DNA of 64,000 nucleotides. It comes from Nematostella vectensis (taxonomy: Eukaryota > Cnidaria > Anthozoa > Actiniaria > Edwardsiidae). The stretch spans positions 5,282,703 to 5,346,702 of the forward strand of contig NC_064037.1 in assembly GCF_932526225.1 (NCBI RefSeq). Reading direction: 5' to 3'. Of the stretch, positions 53,485-64,000 are shown one piece after another. Each line of letters opens with the position of its first letter. Position 1 is the stretch's first letter. A program made the position numbers and the translations under genes. The notes below the pieces were generated by a model. That model saw only the letters and a program-made list of their open reading frames with translations. It had not been told where the DNA came from and did no database searches.

Positions 53485-56400
53485 TCACTTGAATTGGATT
53501 GCATCCTTGGCAGGAATTCCTGACATTGCCTCCCCTAGATCCTCACTCAGCTCTGCAAGCTTTTTAGGATTGTTATAATGAGTGACAGCTTGAGCCATTG
53601 CCCAGGCGCGCTTGGCTGGGTTTCCACTTCTGAAGATGCCAGAGCCAACAAACACCCCATCAACACCCAATTGCATTAGAAGTGACACATCAGCTGGGGT
53701 TGCTACAGAATAAATAGAAAGTCTTTTAGCATAAAAGCAATAAATAAGAAAGGGGCCAATACTGTTAACATTTTATTCATTCATTATACATTTATTCAAT
53801 TTCCACCAGTTATAATGCTAGGCTCCAAATCAAGTACCCCCCTTTAGTGTATTGTTAGTAAGCACTGTAAGCAATGTCATAAGGGGTCTGTGCCACAGGG
53901 TTTATTGCGTCCTAAGAGGTTCTTTCACATCCCTTCGGTTCAGGTTAGTGTAGTGCAGCTTGAAAAGACCGGACCTCCGGTTTAGCGTCCTTATCCGAGA
54001 AGACTGGAAACACGGGAGAATAACTTCGACTAACTTGTGACGCAAATTCGAATCAAGGCAGGAACACGGAAAAAATCCCCTGTTTGCACCAGGATTCAAA
54101 CCTGGGCCACAGCGGTGAGTGGCTGACGCGCTAGCACACTAGGCCACCAACATATTATGGAAACCTCATTAGAGGAAAAAAATATGATCCCAAATAAAAT
54201 TAAAATTAAAAAAAAACTACATAAATTTGCTTAACCCTGTTTGTTTGGTTTTTATTCAACACTAACTGTATTGGATTTCAGTAAAACTATGTGTTCTCAG
54301 GGTATATGTATACAGGTTAGAAGTCCTCTAAATGGCCAAAAAACCTCACTCCCCTCCCCAGGTTCAAACTCTTCAATACATACCTTAGATATTATGTACT
54401 TATGGTTATTAAGGGTTATGATAATGCATTTTAAAATCTAAAATAAATGTTACACCCTTAAAATAATAGTCACAGTACCTAGTCCTCCAGCAGCAAAGTT
54501 CACCACAGGTAGCCTCCCTAGTTCCACAGTCCTCTCTAGTACATCCATAGGTACCCTGAGTTCTTTGGCATAAGTATACAGCTCTGGCTTGTCAAGCCCC
54601 TGAGCATAGCGAATCTGTGAGCGAATTGCACGGGCGTGACGAACAGCCTCTGAAACATCTCCTAGTAAAAAACAATGAAAAGCATTCAAATAAATCATGC
54701 TACAGCTGCAGAAAAGCCCAGTGTGGGGTAGGTGGGGGAGGGGGGGAGGGAGGGTGAGACCTCCAACCACCCCCCCCAAAAAAAAAAAAAAACAAAGCTA
54801 CCCTCAACCTTTTAGCTTGTATCAAATCAATCCCTAGAGAGTGTTGCCCTTAATTTTATCCATGGTTATTGTTCTGGTTTAAAAAGATAAATGACAATAT
54901 CTAGTTATCTAGTCTAATGGAATGGAACTAAAAGTTGAAGAAAAATATCTATATGAAGTATATACCTGTGCCTGCCTGCCCTTTAGTGCGTATCATAGCT
55001 GCACCCTCTGATATTCTTCTGAGTGCCTCGCCCAAGTCACGTGCACCACACACAAACGGCACCTTAAACTTGTGCTTGTCGATATGGTTTGCATCGTCAG
55101 CAGGAGTGAGGACTAAAAAAAGGGTTTTAATCTCAAAAGTCTCAAACTGTAAAATGACAAATATACACAATATACTCACAACTCTTCTATGCATTACAGA
55201 AAAAAAGCAGTTTTGTCTTGCTACAATATCTTTCTAAAGTTTTATGCTTATAATTCTAACCTTCTGATTCATCAACCATGTCTACTCCAAGAACTTCTAG
55301 GATTTGTGCTTCTGCAAAGTGTCCAATTCTTGCTTTTGCCATGACAGGAATGGTGACAGCATTAATAATCTCCTTGATAAGCTACAGGGAGAAATACTAA
55401 TAAGTCAGGTAAAATGCAACAAAATATATAAAAATTAAAATCATAGTACTGCAAGGCTTGTGTAAAATAGTGAGGGGTGACACTAATTCAAGGACATTTT
55501 TTAAGAACAGTCAGTCAATACCTTTGGGTCCGTCATGCGAGCGACACCTCCCTCTTTACGGATATCTGAAGGTATCTTTTCCAGGGCCATCACAGCACAA
55601 GCACCAGCATTCTCTGCCACAACAGCTTCCTCTGCATTTGTCACATCCATGATAATCCCACCTTTGGCCATCTGAGCCAGACCTGACTTGACTTTGAAAG
55701 TCCCTGAGAATCACAGTTACAAAACTTTTGTATAATTTTAAAAATTATTTGCTTATCTTTATACAAATGTAACAAGCTTGTTTTTTTTATACAGGACTAG
55801 TGGGGCAAAAGCATGTACACCTCTGATAAAACTTTTGTACTTCAAATGTCCTTCAAATGAATTTAATTTGTAATAAAAACTACTTCAGTTTCAGATATTA
55901 CCTGTTTTGTGTTGATATGGTGCCACAAGTCCAGGCACCTTCTTCACTTCTTCTAAAGATAAGTTGCTGACTTCTGAAATAAGATGTACTTATGTTTTAC
56001 ATACCACTTCACTATTGCAGTTTTATTATTACATTTAATCGGAAGCTTGTTTGCAATTTTCATAACTCTGTTCACTCTGACTGAGTTAGGTGTAAACCAG
56101 ATGACATAACCTCATAGCTGTCAACCTCACCTTAGTAAAAATCTTGAGAAAATACAGTAAATGTATCAGAAGTACCAAGATAGCTAATGCGGGAGAATAC
56201 AGTCAATGTATGGATATTTTCAAGAAAATTAGGCCTGAGAAAAGGTTCAAAACCTTGAGACTACCGCCTAATGCGGGAGAGTTGACAGCTATGTAACCTG
56301 GAAACATACCTGGGGTATCATTATGCAATGATATTAAACAGTATATTTCGTTTTCTGGACTATTTGTCCTGGTATAAAATTAGGTAATTGTCTAAAACCC

Positions 56401-56829
56401 TTAAATTATAGAAGCCAGGGAGTATTGATTAAAATCAATTATCAGCTTTTAGATATGGTTGGGAATGCCGTTGTTTGATAATAGGAGTTATAATTTAATA
56501 TCTCCCACATTACTTTGTCAAAGTTCATTTTTTCTCTGAAGACATTTTGCTTTTTCATCAAAGTAATGCAAATAATTTTGTGGTCGAATTTAAAGGCACT
56601 CTTAGCATACAGATTCTAAATAAATATGGATGTTCTAAATCGATCTTGGTATCAACAAACTAAAATGGTTCCAGGAACAGTAGTCAAAATAGTATGCTTG
56701 TTGGGTTGCATAACAAACGTTTTGAATTCAGAGGAGCAATACAACAGAAAATAAATAGTAAAAAAAATAGAAGAGGTATTTACCGCTTGTTGGGTCATTT
56801 CTAATGGTGTGTGGGAGAGAATCGCTCAT
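53485..56829 (-). CDS. PDX1: PDX1/SNZ (PdxS), pyridoxal 5'-phosphate synthase lyase subunit
   Basis: PDX1 makes PLP directly from ribose 5-phosphate, glyceraldehyde 3-phosphate and ammonia from PDX2. Exons on the minus strand: 56829-56784, 55973-55902, 55703-55522, 55381-55261, 55112-54966, 54661-54479, 53702-53485. All six joins are in phase and give 322 residues, slightly longer than bacterial PdxS (about 290-300). Key sites are intact: [13 protein letters not shown] (catalytic Asp region), [11 protein letters not shown] (Schiff-base Lys), [11 protein letters not shown] (second catalytic Lys), [16 protein letters not shown] and GVFVGSGIF (phosphate binding). Spliceosomal introns show it is a nuclear gene and not bacterial contamination. 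It is transcribed head to head with PDX2. Most animals lack this gene. Confidence 0.97.
53703..54478 (-). other. PDX1 intron 6 with a tRNA-derived SINE
   Basis: Most of the intron is the SINE at 53880-54151. Confidence 0.7.
53880..54151 (-). mobile_element. tRNA-derived SINE
   Basis: Read on the minus strand from 54151, the head resembles a tRNA gene. A box-A-like TGGCCTAGTGTGCTAGCGCG (54146-54127) is followed by the box B GGTTTGAATCC (54102-54092), about 25 nt apart. A roughly 200-bp body follows, including aaaccggaggtccgg, shared in style with conserved SINE central domains. The 3' end is not sharply defined. Confidence 0.75.
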
Positions 56830-57246
56830 TTTAGCGGTGTAGATCGTCTAAAATCAAATCTGAGCGTCAAAAGCCCGCAAAGAACAACTGATCACTGACG
56901 CAATGTACTTTACACGTGTACTGGGTAACCTGGCTGCTCATTACATAACTTCTCCGTGTAGGGAGGGGAGAGGAGGAGAGCTCATTATTTAACGCGAGCA
57001 ATAAAAAGCCAGATTGCCGAACTCTCAATCAAGATTGTATCCCAAACTTTTTTGGGAATAGAAACTCTGAATAACTAAAAATAAAACAAAATTACTGTTG
57101 TAAGCACTGCACAAAACCTTCATTTTGGCGAAATAGTGATGTCCTGGGTACGAGTCAGGAACGCCTGATGCGTTTCGACGTGTGATTACAAACCAAAACG
57201 TGCCAGATACTATCTAGCTCAAACTTTTCCGACTTTCTCATCAGCT
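56830..57246. promoter_or_regulatory. 417-bp divergent promoter region of PDX1 and PDX2
   Basis: It separates the two start codons of one enzyme's subunits. There is no clear TATA box; 'aacaaaattactg' and GC-poor stretches dominate. Shared control is inferred from arrangement only. Confidence 0.7.
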
Positions 57247-58437
57247 ATGGGTGACAAAGAGGCCGTTACACTGCGCATAGGTGTGTTGGCTCTTCAGGGG
57301 GGGTTCTTTGAGCACGAAGCTTCTCTTATGAAGGCGCTGAAATATCACCAATTCGAAAAGTTGATCGAGATGGAAGTCGTCGAAGTTCGTGATCCTGAGA
57401 ATGTGGCGGACCTTGATGGTCTAATTCTCCCGGGAGGGGAGAGCACGACTATGGGTTTGTTTCTGCGCTCAAATGGTCTGGATGTCAGGATTCGAGAATG
57501 GATCCATTCGCCAGAGAGGAAAGCAATCGCTTGGGGGACTTGCGCAGGGCTAATCTTGATGTCGAATAGCCTTGAAGGGCAGAAAGGAGGCGGACAAGAC
57601 AAGGTAAGAGAGGGAGCGTCGTTAGTGATTTCATTGCAGAAAAGTGTAATATTTGGGATGTTGACGGTGGCTTGGGGCAAGGCATTCCATTATTGGATCG
57701 GTCTTACAAAGAAAAAAAGGCTTGAAACAGTTCACCCTTGGGATTAAGGACCTTAGCAGTATTGGAACCATGGTATTTACGTAACTCCAACCGTGTTTTT
57801 ACCCATAGGACCCATTGTAACCCTAGCCCCTATCAAAGATTTAACAGTCCTTACTATCACTGGGTTCTCTTTTCTTCCTTGACCCTGGGTACAAGTGGAA
57901 TGGACCCTGGCATGTGAGGATGCTAGAGTAATAGATGACCATTAAACATAAGACAAGAAGATGTGACAAAGCACCTTGCAGCATTATGTAATTTCATGTC
58001 CAGAAAGTTAACCATTACCAGTATATGTATGTTTGTATAAACTGTTTCGTTGACTTTCTCCTTCTTTCCAGCTTGGAGGAATTGATGTTACAACCTCTAG
58101 GAATTTCTTTGGAAGACAACTAAACAGTTTCGAGGCTCCATTAAATCTTAAGAGTGAGGAACTCATTACTGCCTTCAGAAGCAGAACAAAAGGTCTACCT
58201 GTTGACCAGGCTGGTTGCCATGGTGTTTTTATCAGAGCTCCTGCTGTAATGACCATCAATAGTCCAGATGTGGCTGTTTTAGCTACAGTAGACTTACCCA
58301 CTAGTGATAAACCAGTTATTGTAGCAGTGTCTCAAAACAATATGATGGCCACTGCATTTCATCCAGAGCTGACTGAAGACCCAGGTTGGCATGCTTACTT
58401 TCTACAGAAGGTCTTAAATGCTAAAAGTAGTTCTTAA
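57247..58437 (+). CDS. PDX2: PDX2/SNO (PdxT), glutaminase subunit of PLP synthase
   Basis: PDX2 is the class I glutamine amidotransferase that feeds ammonia to PDX1. Exons 57247-57603 and 58072-58437 join in phase 0 and give 240 residues. It starts MGDKEAVTLRIGVLALQGG, with the usual N-terminal strand 'IGVLALQGGFFEHEASL'. Motifs are intact: LPGGESTT (oxyanion hole region), WGTCAGLIL (nucleophile Cys), FFGRQLNSFE, and FHPELT (His/Glu of the triad). AATAAA lies at 58534. The size is that of eukaryotic PdxT. Its neighbour 417 bp away on the other strand is PDX1. Confidence 0.97.
57604..58071 (+). other. PDX2 intron
   Basis: AT-rich with no repeat recognised. The acceptor is cttctttccag (ends 58071). 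Confidence 0.8.
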
Positions 58438-58861
58438 TAATTTTACTAAGATACTGTATGCTTGTAATCTTTTTATTGCTATTAATGAATTCCTGGTAAT
58501 ATTTACAAAACTCAAATATGTAAATAACGTCAAAATAAACTGTACAATGTCTGTAACATTATCTTCTTTCATTTCACCAGAAAAAAACTCTGGGGGAGGG
58601 GGGGTCTTTCTATATAAGTAAAGTGGACCATCCTTAGACATGAAAGCCATCAGAAATGAGATGTGTGCTTGATGGAGGGGCAATTGAATTCAGCAAAACT
58701 AAAAATGTGTTTAATTTAGCTGCTTTCTAAGAGTTAAACATCGCTTTGACCACACCCAATAAGCTCTCTTAGGGGTAAGAACTGCTTAGGGTTAAAATCA
58801 CCCCCATCTGTTTTTGTAGGAGTGGGGTGAGGGGCGCAGAAAGCAGGATGCTAAGTAGCAA
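58438..58861. other. Intergenic, PDX2 to rhodanese gene (convergent 3' ends)
   Basis: It contains the PDX2 poly-A signal. Nothing else is recognised. Confidence 0.6.
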
Positions 58862-60630
58862 TTATAACTTTGGCTCATAACTTCTAAGTTCATGATCCAA
58901 TAGCTTGCCCCAGACTGCATTATATGGGTGCACATAAATAGTTGCCACATTATTGTTATTTACAATGTGCCTTCTCTCATTTGCCCACTTGAATATTGAT
59001 CCCTCCAGGTTATAGAGGTTCATTTTATTTTTAATTGCCTTTTGTTCTGGCTTTCCAAGTTCTTTCATAAGCCTGTCAACAATGGCAGATGATCGGTATC
59101 CAATAGAGCAGTAAGCTACCACAGTCTTTTGCTCTTCTGATGAGTCTAAAAAAATACACATCTTAGGTAAATTTTCTATAAAAGCTGTGAGCGTTAAATG
59201 TCCATCTCTTTCTTGTTATGTCTTTAGGGTTAGAGAATGCTGCATTCTACACTGTTTAGGGGAGGGGCACATTTCGCAGATCTGATGAGTGGAGTGTATA
59301 TCATGTGTAAGAAATATGAATTTAAAGACATACTGCAGACTGAGACCTAGACTGAAGGATTATTTGTGTTCCTTAGATGCAATAGAAACAGACAAAAAAT
59401 TGTATAAGCTTGAAATAAAAAGTGATGAGCATACTTTCCAACTCTTTACCTTTTAACAGTAACAATTAGCCTGTAGACATACAAGAAGCCACTTTATTTG
59501 CAATCCCTAACATGCCTTACCTGTAGCATTGTCGATTAAATTGATTACATCCTTAATGTCAGAGATGTCTGGGTTCACTGAAATAGCATTTGGAAGATGA
59601 CTGACACTAAACTCACTCTTGCTTCTTGTATCCTACATAATGAAAAGGATGTAAAAATAAGCTAGAAATAGCCTCATTAGATCCATGGTTAAGATCCGTC
59701 TACATTAGTGGAAGCCACTGTAAAATTATGATCTAAACATCATAGCATAAAAAATTGTTAAAACCTGTCATGCACAGCACTGTCCAAGTACACTACACTC
59801 TATTTTTTATAAGTACGTCTAATTTTCAGTTGACACCGTTCTTATTTTAGGAACATTTTAAGGCTGAATATGATCTTAATGATGTTCTTAAATGTTAGTG
59901 GATATAAAAATGTAATACACAATTAATTATTATGAAGAGAATTACACAGATGATCAATAGCAATAATATTAGGTTGTTATTATGAGCACAATTTAATTAT
60001 GCATTTTAATACGCATCAGGACTAAAAACGCAATATTTCTCTGCTATATTAGCCTCGACATGCCGGCGCAAACCCAGGGTCAGCTGCAGGGGGTGCACAA
60101 TTATATATTATTATGAGAAAAAACATAGTATTTGAAGGTTCCAATAGGAAGTGACCCAATAGCCACAAAGGGGGGTGCGCGCGCATACTGCACACCCCCT
60201 GTGCACCTTGAATGTTCTTAAAATTTGATGTAATTTCAGGCTGGACATTCTTATAAAAAGGTTCTTATAAAAGAAAGAGTGTATGTGAAGAATGACAGAC
60301 CAATATTACCACTAACCTTACACTGGCAAAATCAAGTAACTATTACCTTAACCTTGATCAACGCCACATTGCTGCCCCCCCCCCCCCCCCCCTTCCTAAA
60401 ACATATCCCTTCCCCTTCAATACAATATAATAAAGCATATGCTATGCAATATATACCAAAAGTACTAGCTTGCGTTCACTTTCGTCAGAGCTTTCTCGGC
60501 GTACAATGGCGGCTAGTTCGTCTGTTGATATCTGAGGTACGTTGGGAAATCGTGTACGAATCATGTTCAAAGTTGTGCGAGTTCCGAAACCAAGTGAACA
60601 GCCATTACGGGAAATCTCGATATCCGCCAT
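58862..60630 (-). CDS. Single-domain rhodanese-like protein
   Basis: Rhodaneses transfer sulfane sulfur through an active-site Cys persulfide. Exons on the minus strand: 60630-60457, 59632-59521, 59145-58862; joins are in phase and give 189 residues. The domain runs from about residue 35: LVLLDTRSKSEFSVSHLPNA (the CH2A region) and the active-site loop VAYCSIGYRSS with the catalytic Cys. An in-frame ATG also exists at 60651; 60630 is preferred for its AAAATGGCGG context. The C-terminal tail (WANERRHIVN onward) is family-typical for stand-alone rhodaneses. Physiological substrate unknown. It lies head to head with PCMT1. Confidence 0.88.
59633..60456 (-). other. Rhodanese gene intron 1
   Basis: It has a poly-C run (60376-60393) and AT-rich DNA. 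No coding segment is supported. Confidence 0.6.
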
Positions 60631-60934
60631 TTTATCCGGAATTGTTCGCATCCATAAGCATTACCTTCAAATCTCACCAATGGTTCAAACACAATTTAGT
60701 CAAATGATTAAAATGCCGATTATAAAACAAACTTTTTCTACCTCAATAAGGAAAATGGTGAAATAAAGAAGACAGCACCGGCTAAAAACAACTTGGTCTT
60801 TACGAATAGAAGTCTACAGTCGATGAGTTGTCGGTCACAAGCGAGAGGCTCACGAAGAATCCACGAACATGTGAGAAGTTTTAAAAAAAGTTGTAGCTCG
60901 TCGTCGCGTCTGACGTCTGTTTTCGCGCAAAGCA
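60631..60934. promoter_or_regulatory. Divergent promoter region, rhodanese / PCMT1
   Basis: It separates opposite start codons by 304 bp. Two minus-strand AAAATGG contexts sit at its edge. No TATA box was seen. Confidence 0.55.
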
Positions 60935-62471
60935 ATGCTTTTGAGTCGCGAAAGACAGGTAGCGTTAAGTATTATTATCTTTGTGTCTACTATCCTTTGC
61001 TCCTGCTATCATAACGCAAACGCAGAAACAGACTTCTGTTTTAAAGATAAGTGCGGGAGAAGTTCAAAGCAAGGGGAGCATTGGATAACAGAGACCAACA
61101 AACCAACATCAGCACCAAAAGTCGCAGTCGAAGAAGTCGACATCTCTACAGGAATGGAGTGGCACTCTCATGGAATAAATAACAATGATCTTGTAACACA
61201 GCTAAGGCAATTCGACATCATAAAGTCAAGCCGAATTGAGGAAGCTATGAGAATGGTTGACCGGGCGAATTACTGCCATCACAACCCCTACAATGATTCT
61301 CCTCAGTTCATTGGATATGGAGTGACAATAAGTGCTCCCCACATGCACGCACACGCTTTAGAATTACTCAAAGACAATATAAGAGAAGGAGCAAAAGTCC
61401 TGGATGTCGGATCGGGTAGGTTTTAACTGATCGGGGAGGTGGTTAAATGAGGCCATGAGTTTATCCTCCCCACGCACTCCACCCTGAAAAATAAGCATCT
61501 AATACCACTACCCTAGACTGATGATATTGCAAAACCGAGGGGGGGGGGGGGTTTCTGTTTATCCTCCCCACCCACTCCACCCTGAAAAATAAGCATCTAA
61601 TACCACTACCCTAGACTGATGATATTGCAAAACCGAGGGGGGGGGGGGGGGGTTAAAATGATTAGTCAATGATAAAATCATTGAGACGTCTTCCTGCTCA
61701 CATTTCTAGGGAGTGGTTATCTCACTGCTGTCATGGCCATTATGGTGGGGAAGACTGGTAAAGTGGTTGGGATTGATCACATCCAAGAGCTTGTTGATAT
61801 GTCAAGAAAAAATGTCCTGAAGGGGAATGCCAACCTTCTGGAAGAAAACAGACTTATTTTGGTCACTGGTGATGGAAGAAAAGGATATTCTCAAGGTATG
61901 TGAAATAAAGTAGCAAGTGTGGCAAGCGTCCATTAGTTGTTTCTTTAACAAATATAAGAAGACTAGTCAAATTTTGACTGACAGTACTTGTTTTTATAGT
62001 TTTTGTTAGAACCAGAGCTATACTAGACATAGCTCCACTTATAAAACGCACCCTAATTTTGGAGGCCATTTTGGGATATAGAAGTGTCTTATTCATGGTA
62101 ATACCAAAGGTTCCAGTGCTTTTTTTCTTTGTCCTTAGAGGTTACTAGAAATAGTCTGCAGCAGAGTCATTTAGGAAAGAATCTGAGCCTTGAGCAAAAT
62201 AAATGGGTAAATATGAACTTATTTTGCCTCTTTTATTATTTCAGAAGGACCATACGATGCCATCCATGTGGGCGCCGCCGCTGATCCATTTCCAGAAGAG
62301 TTAGTTAAACAGTTGAAGCCAGGAGGAAGGATTCTTCTACCAGTGGGTCCAGACCATGGTACCCAATGGCTAGAACAGGTAGATAAGGACGAAGAGGATA
62401 ATGTCAAGAGAAAGAAACTGATGAGGGTAAGATATGTACCATTGACTAACAAGGAAGAGCAGTTATCTTAA
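60935..62471 (+). CDS. PCMT1: Protein-L-isoaspartate O-methyltransferase with N-terminal hydrophobic extension
   Basis: The enzyme uses SAM to methylate L-isoaspartyl residues so damaged proteins can be repaired. Exons 60935-61415, 61710-61895 and 62245-62471 join in phase and give 297 residues. SAM motifs are [14 protein letters not shown] (motif I, across exons 1/2), [22 protein letters not shown], and [13 protein letters not shown] (motif III). The substrate loop [19 protein letters not shown] is typical. The first 30 residues contain a hydrophobic stretch ([17 protein letters not shown]), reading as a signal peptide or anchor; then about 55 extra residues precede the core. Cytosolic PCMT1 is about 227 residues, so this form may enter the secretory pathway. 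AATAAA lies at 62481. Confidence 0.95.
61416..61709 (+). repeat. PCMT1 intron 1 with ~97-bp tandem duplication
   Basis: The block 'ccaccctgaaaaataagcat ... aaaaccgaggggg' occurs twice (from about 61461 and 61558), each ending in a long G-run. Confidence 0.85.
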
Positions 62472-63791
62472 AGAGTATACAATAAAATTCAATTAAAGAA
62501 TGTGAAAAAGATGCTAAATAAAACATCTATATTTCTAAGGAAATAAGTTATCAATCCGTTGTGGACAGAGTTAATAATAAGACTAGTGTCAGAGAGGTTG
62601 GTACTTGCTTTTTATGCACTAGTCACTTGAAACCCCCACCCCATGGTCAAGAGGAAAGGTGGAGGATTAGACTTTGACCCTGTACAAAACAGAGAAAAGG
62701 CCCCACCCCCACGGGACAAAACTGCTGTCAAATGCCCCTTGGGATGCAAACTATAGTCAACTACCAACAACAAGTAATCTGATATAAGCTATTATCTTTT
62801 AAAGCCAGTACACTTCAGCGAATATGTACTAATATCTATAAAGATAACAGTTACCAAAAAAAAAATAAAAAAAATAATTATTTCCATCTGGCATTAGTTA
62901 TAATTCTTATTTGTTTTTGCACATCTCGCCATGCAGCTTGCCACATGCTGATACTTGGAATTGCCTGCTACCAAAGAAGAAGAGTCTCTCTCAAACCAGA
63001 CTTTTGCATAGTAAATTTGTGATGTTATTCATTTGTCCCCAAGTTCCCATGGTTAGGACAATTCTTAAGAGTTGAAAACTTTCAATTCTCCCACCCCCTC
63101 AGGACAGATTCTTGTTCAAAAGTGCTCTCAACCCCCACATTAACCTCACACTTTCCCGGGATCATGGGGGTGGGGGTTTCAAAAGACTAGTGCATTAATG
63201 GTAGTAAGAAATTACTTCTTGAATCAAAACTGTTCTAGTTGTAATGCTGTCTCAAACCTAGGTTTTTTTCTTCTATACAAGTTTTTTTCTCTAAGAACCT
63301 TCTCTAAATGTCGTTACAAAGCCAACAACAAAATTTGTGTCAGTGTCAAACAAGTTTTAAAGATGTTGTTTACTTGTTATCTGCTTCTTCTGTATGAGAA
63401 TAATTGAAACCGAAACACCAGTCACAAAACCTGATACTCATCCAGATAATTTTTTATTCAATTTTTTTCAGAATGTATCTAACAGTATTTGAATAAGGAT
63501 TACTAAGAATTACTAAGAACAGATAAGAAATCTTACCAACTATAGATCCGGGGTTGTATTTCTGGCATGAAAGCAATACATATTATGTATAAATTTGCAG
63601 TTCTCTCTTGGGAAAAAAATCAAACTGCTAGACAAGCTGGTCTTCTACAAAACTGGGACCATGTTCCAGGTGTGTAGAAGCACAAGGTTTTGACAACAGC
63701 ACTCTAGTAAAAGAATTTCAACCTGAAAGATGGTCAGCTTTCGCAGCAGCAGTGTTAATTGTTGGAGTTTGCTATTTGGGTTTGAAGTTTT
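62472..63791. other. Intergenic, PCMT1 to last partial gene
   Basis: AT-rich with short C-runs. No gene or repeat is supported. Confidence 0.55.
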
Positions 63792-63944
63792 CTAGTCTTC
63801 ATCAGGCATGAAGTACTGGGTTGCCCACGTCTTGTTGATTTCGTCAACCCGCACTAAGCAGTGGAAGTCGTTGGCAAGGTTTGACTCATCTTTAGCTTGG
63901 CGAATGTCATATGCTTTGTCGTATTTTGCTTCAAGAACATCAAT
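63792..63944 (-). CDS. Last exon of an unrecognised gene (5' part beyond window)
   Basis: On the minus strand an acceptor (ttttttctatag) precedes 50 codons and a TAG stop at 63794-63792. The peptide begins IDVLEAKYDKAYDIRQ, contains NDFHCLVRVDEINK and ends FMPDED. It is mixed-charge, likely the C-terminus of a conserved protein, but I cannot name it. The gene continues beyond 64000. Confidence 0.6.
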   Translation of the reverse strand: MDVLEAKYDKAYDIRQAKDESNLANDFHCLVRVDEINKTWATQYFMPDED

Positions 63945-64000
63945 CTATAGAAAAAAAGAAGTTGTTCTTTGTAAACATGTCAGGCAATAACTGTTTTGAG

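Noticed and set aside
53880-54151. Functional tRNA gene
   Set aside because: Boxes A and B are present but the acceptor stem does not pair well and a long non-tRNA body follows, which fits a SINE.

Overview
The window is intron-rich animal DNA. Genes have canonical GT-AG introns, coding density is low, and transposable elements of several classes are nested in introns and between genes. The gene set (LACTB, an outer-dynein-arm docking coiled-coil protein, a seven-TM PRRT3/4-like protein, CUSTOS, a caspase, PCMT1) together with a retained PDX1/PDX2 vitamin B6 synthesis pair points to an early-branching animal. I favour an anthozoan cnidarian (sea anemone or coral type). That is inference, not a species call.

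Layout. 1-3100: intergenic DNA with a 227-bp tandem repeat and transposon debris. 3151-21781 (+): LACTB, a mitochondrial serine beta-lactamase-like protein. Its 11-kb intron holds a complete BEL/Pao LTR retrotransposon (5939-13038, minus) and an intronless rhodopsin-family GPCR pseudogene (14884-15745). 23402-27548 (+): a CCDC63/ODAD1-type gene whose fourth exon end and 5' splice site have expanded into about 25 tandem copies of 71 bp. 27549-30256: two inverted-repeat elements. 30263-35490 (minus): a 5.2-kb DNA transposon with terminal inverted repeats and a 6-bp target duplication. It carries a multi-exon gene of unknown superfamily ending in a RING-like finger and a Cys/Asp-x-His protease-like domain. 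36304-38330: RecQ-helicase and other ORF fragments. 40100-41221 (+): a seven-TM protein. 46730-42503 (minus): CUSTOS. 46993 (+): a first exon of unknown affiliation. 49735-48540 (minus): a frameshifted multi-TM ORF. 50530-52217 (+): caspase catalytic exons. 56829-53485 (minus) and 57247-58437 (+): PDX1 and PDX2, head to head. 60630-58862 (minus) and 60935-62471 (+): a rhodanese-domain protein and PCMT1, also head to head. 63944-63792 (minus): the last exon of an unrecognised gene.

How genes relate. PDX1 and PDX2 encode the two halves of one enzyme, pyridoxal 5'-phosphate synthase, and share a 417-bp divergent promoter region, so co-regulation is likely. The rhodanese/PCMT1 and CUSTOS/46993 pairs are also divergent with short shared 5' regions. 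Exon joins were checked by hand through codon phase. Where phase does not close (LACTB exon 1-2, CUSTOS exon 1-2, the 5' end of the caspase) I say so.
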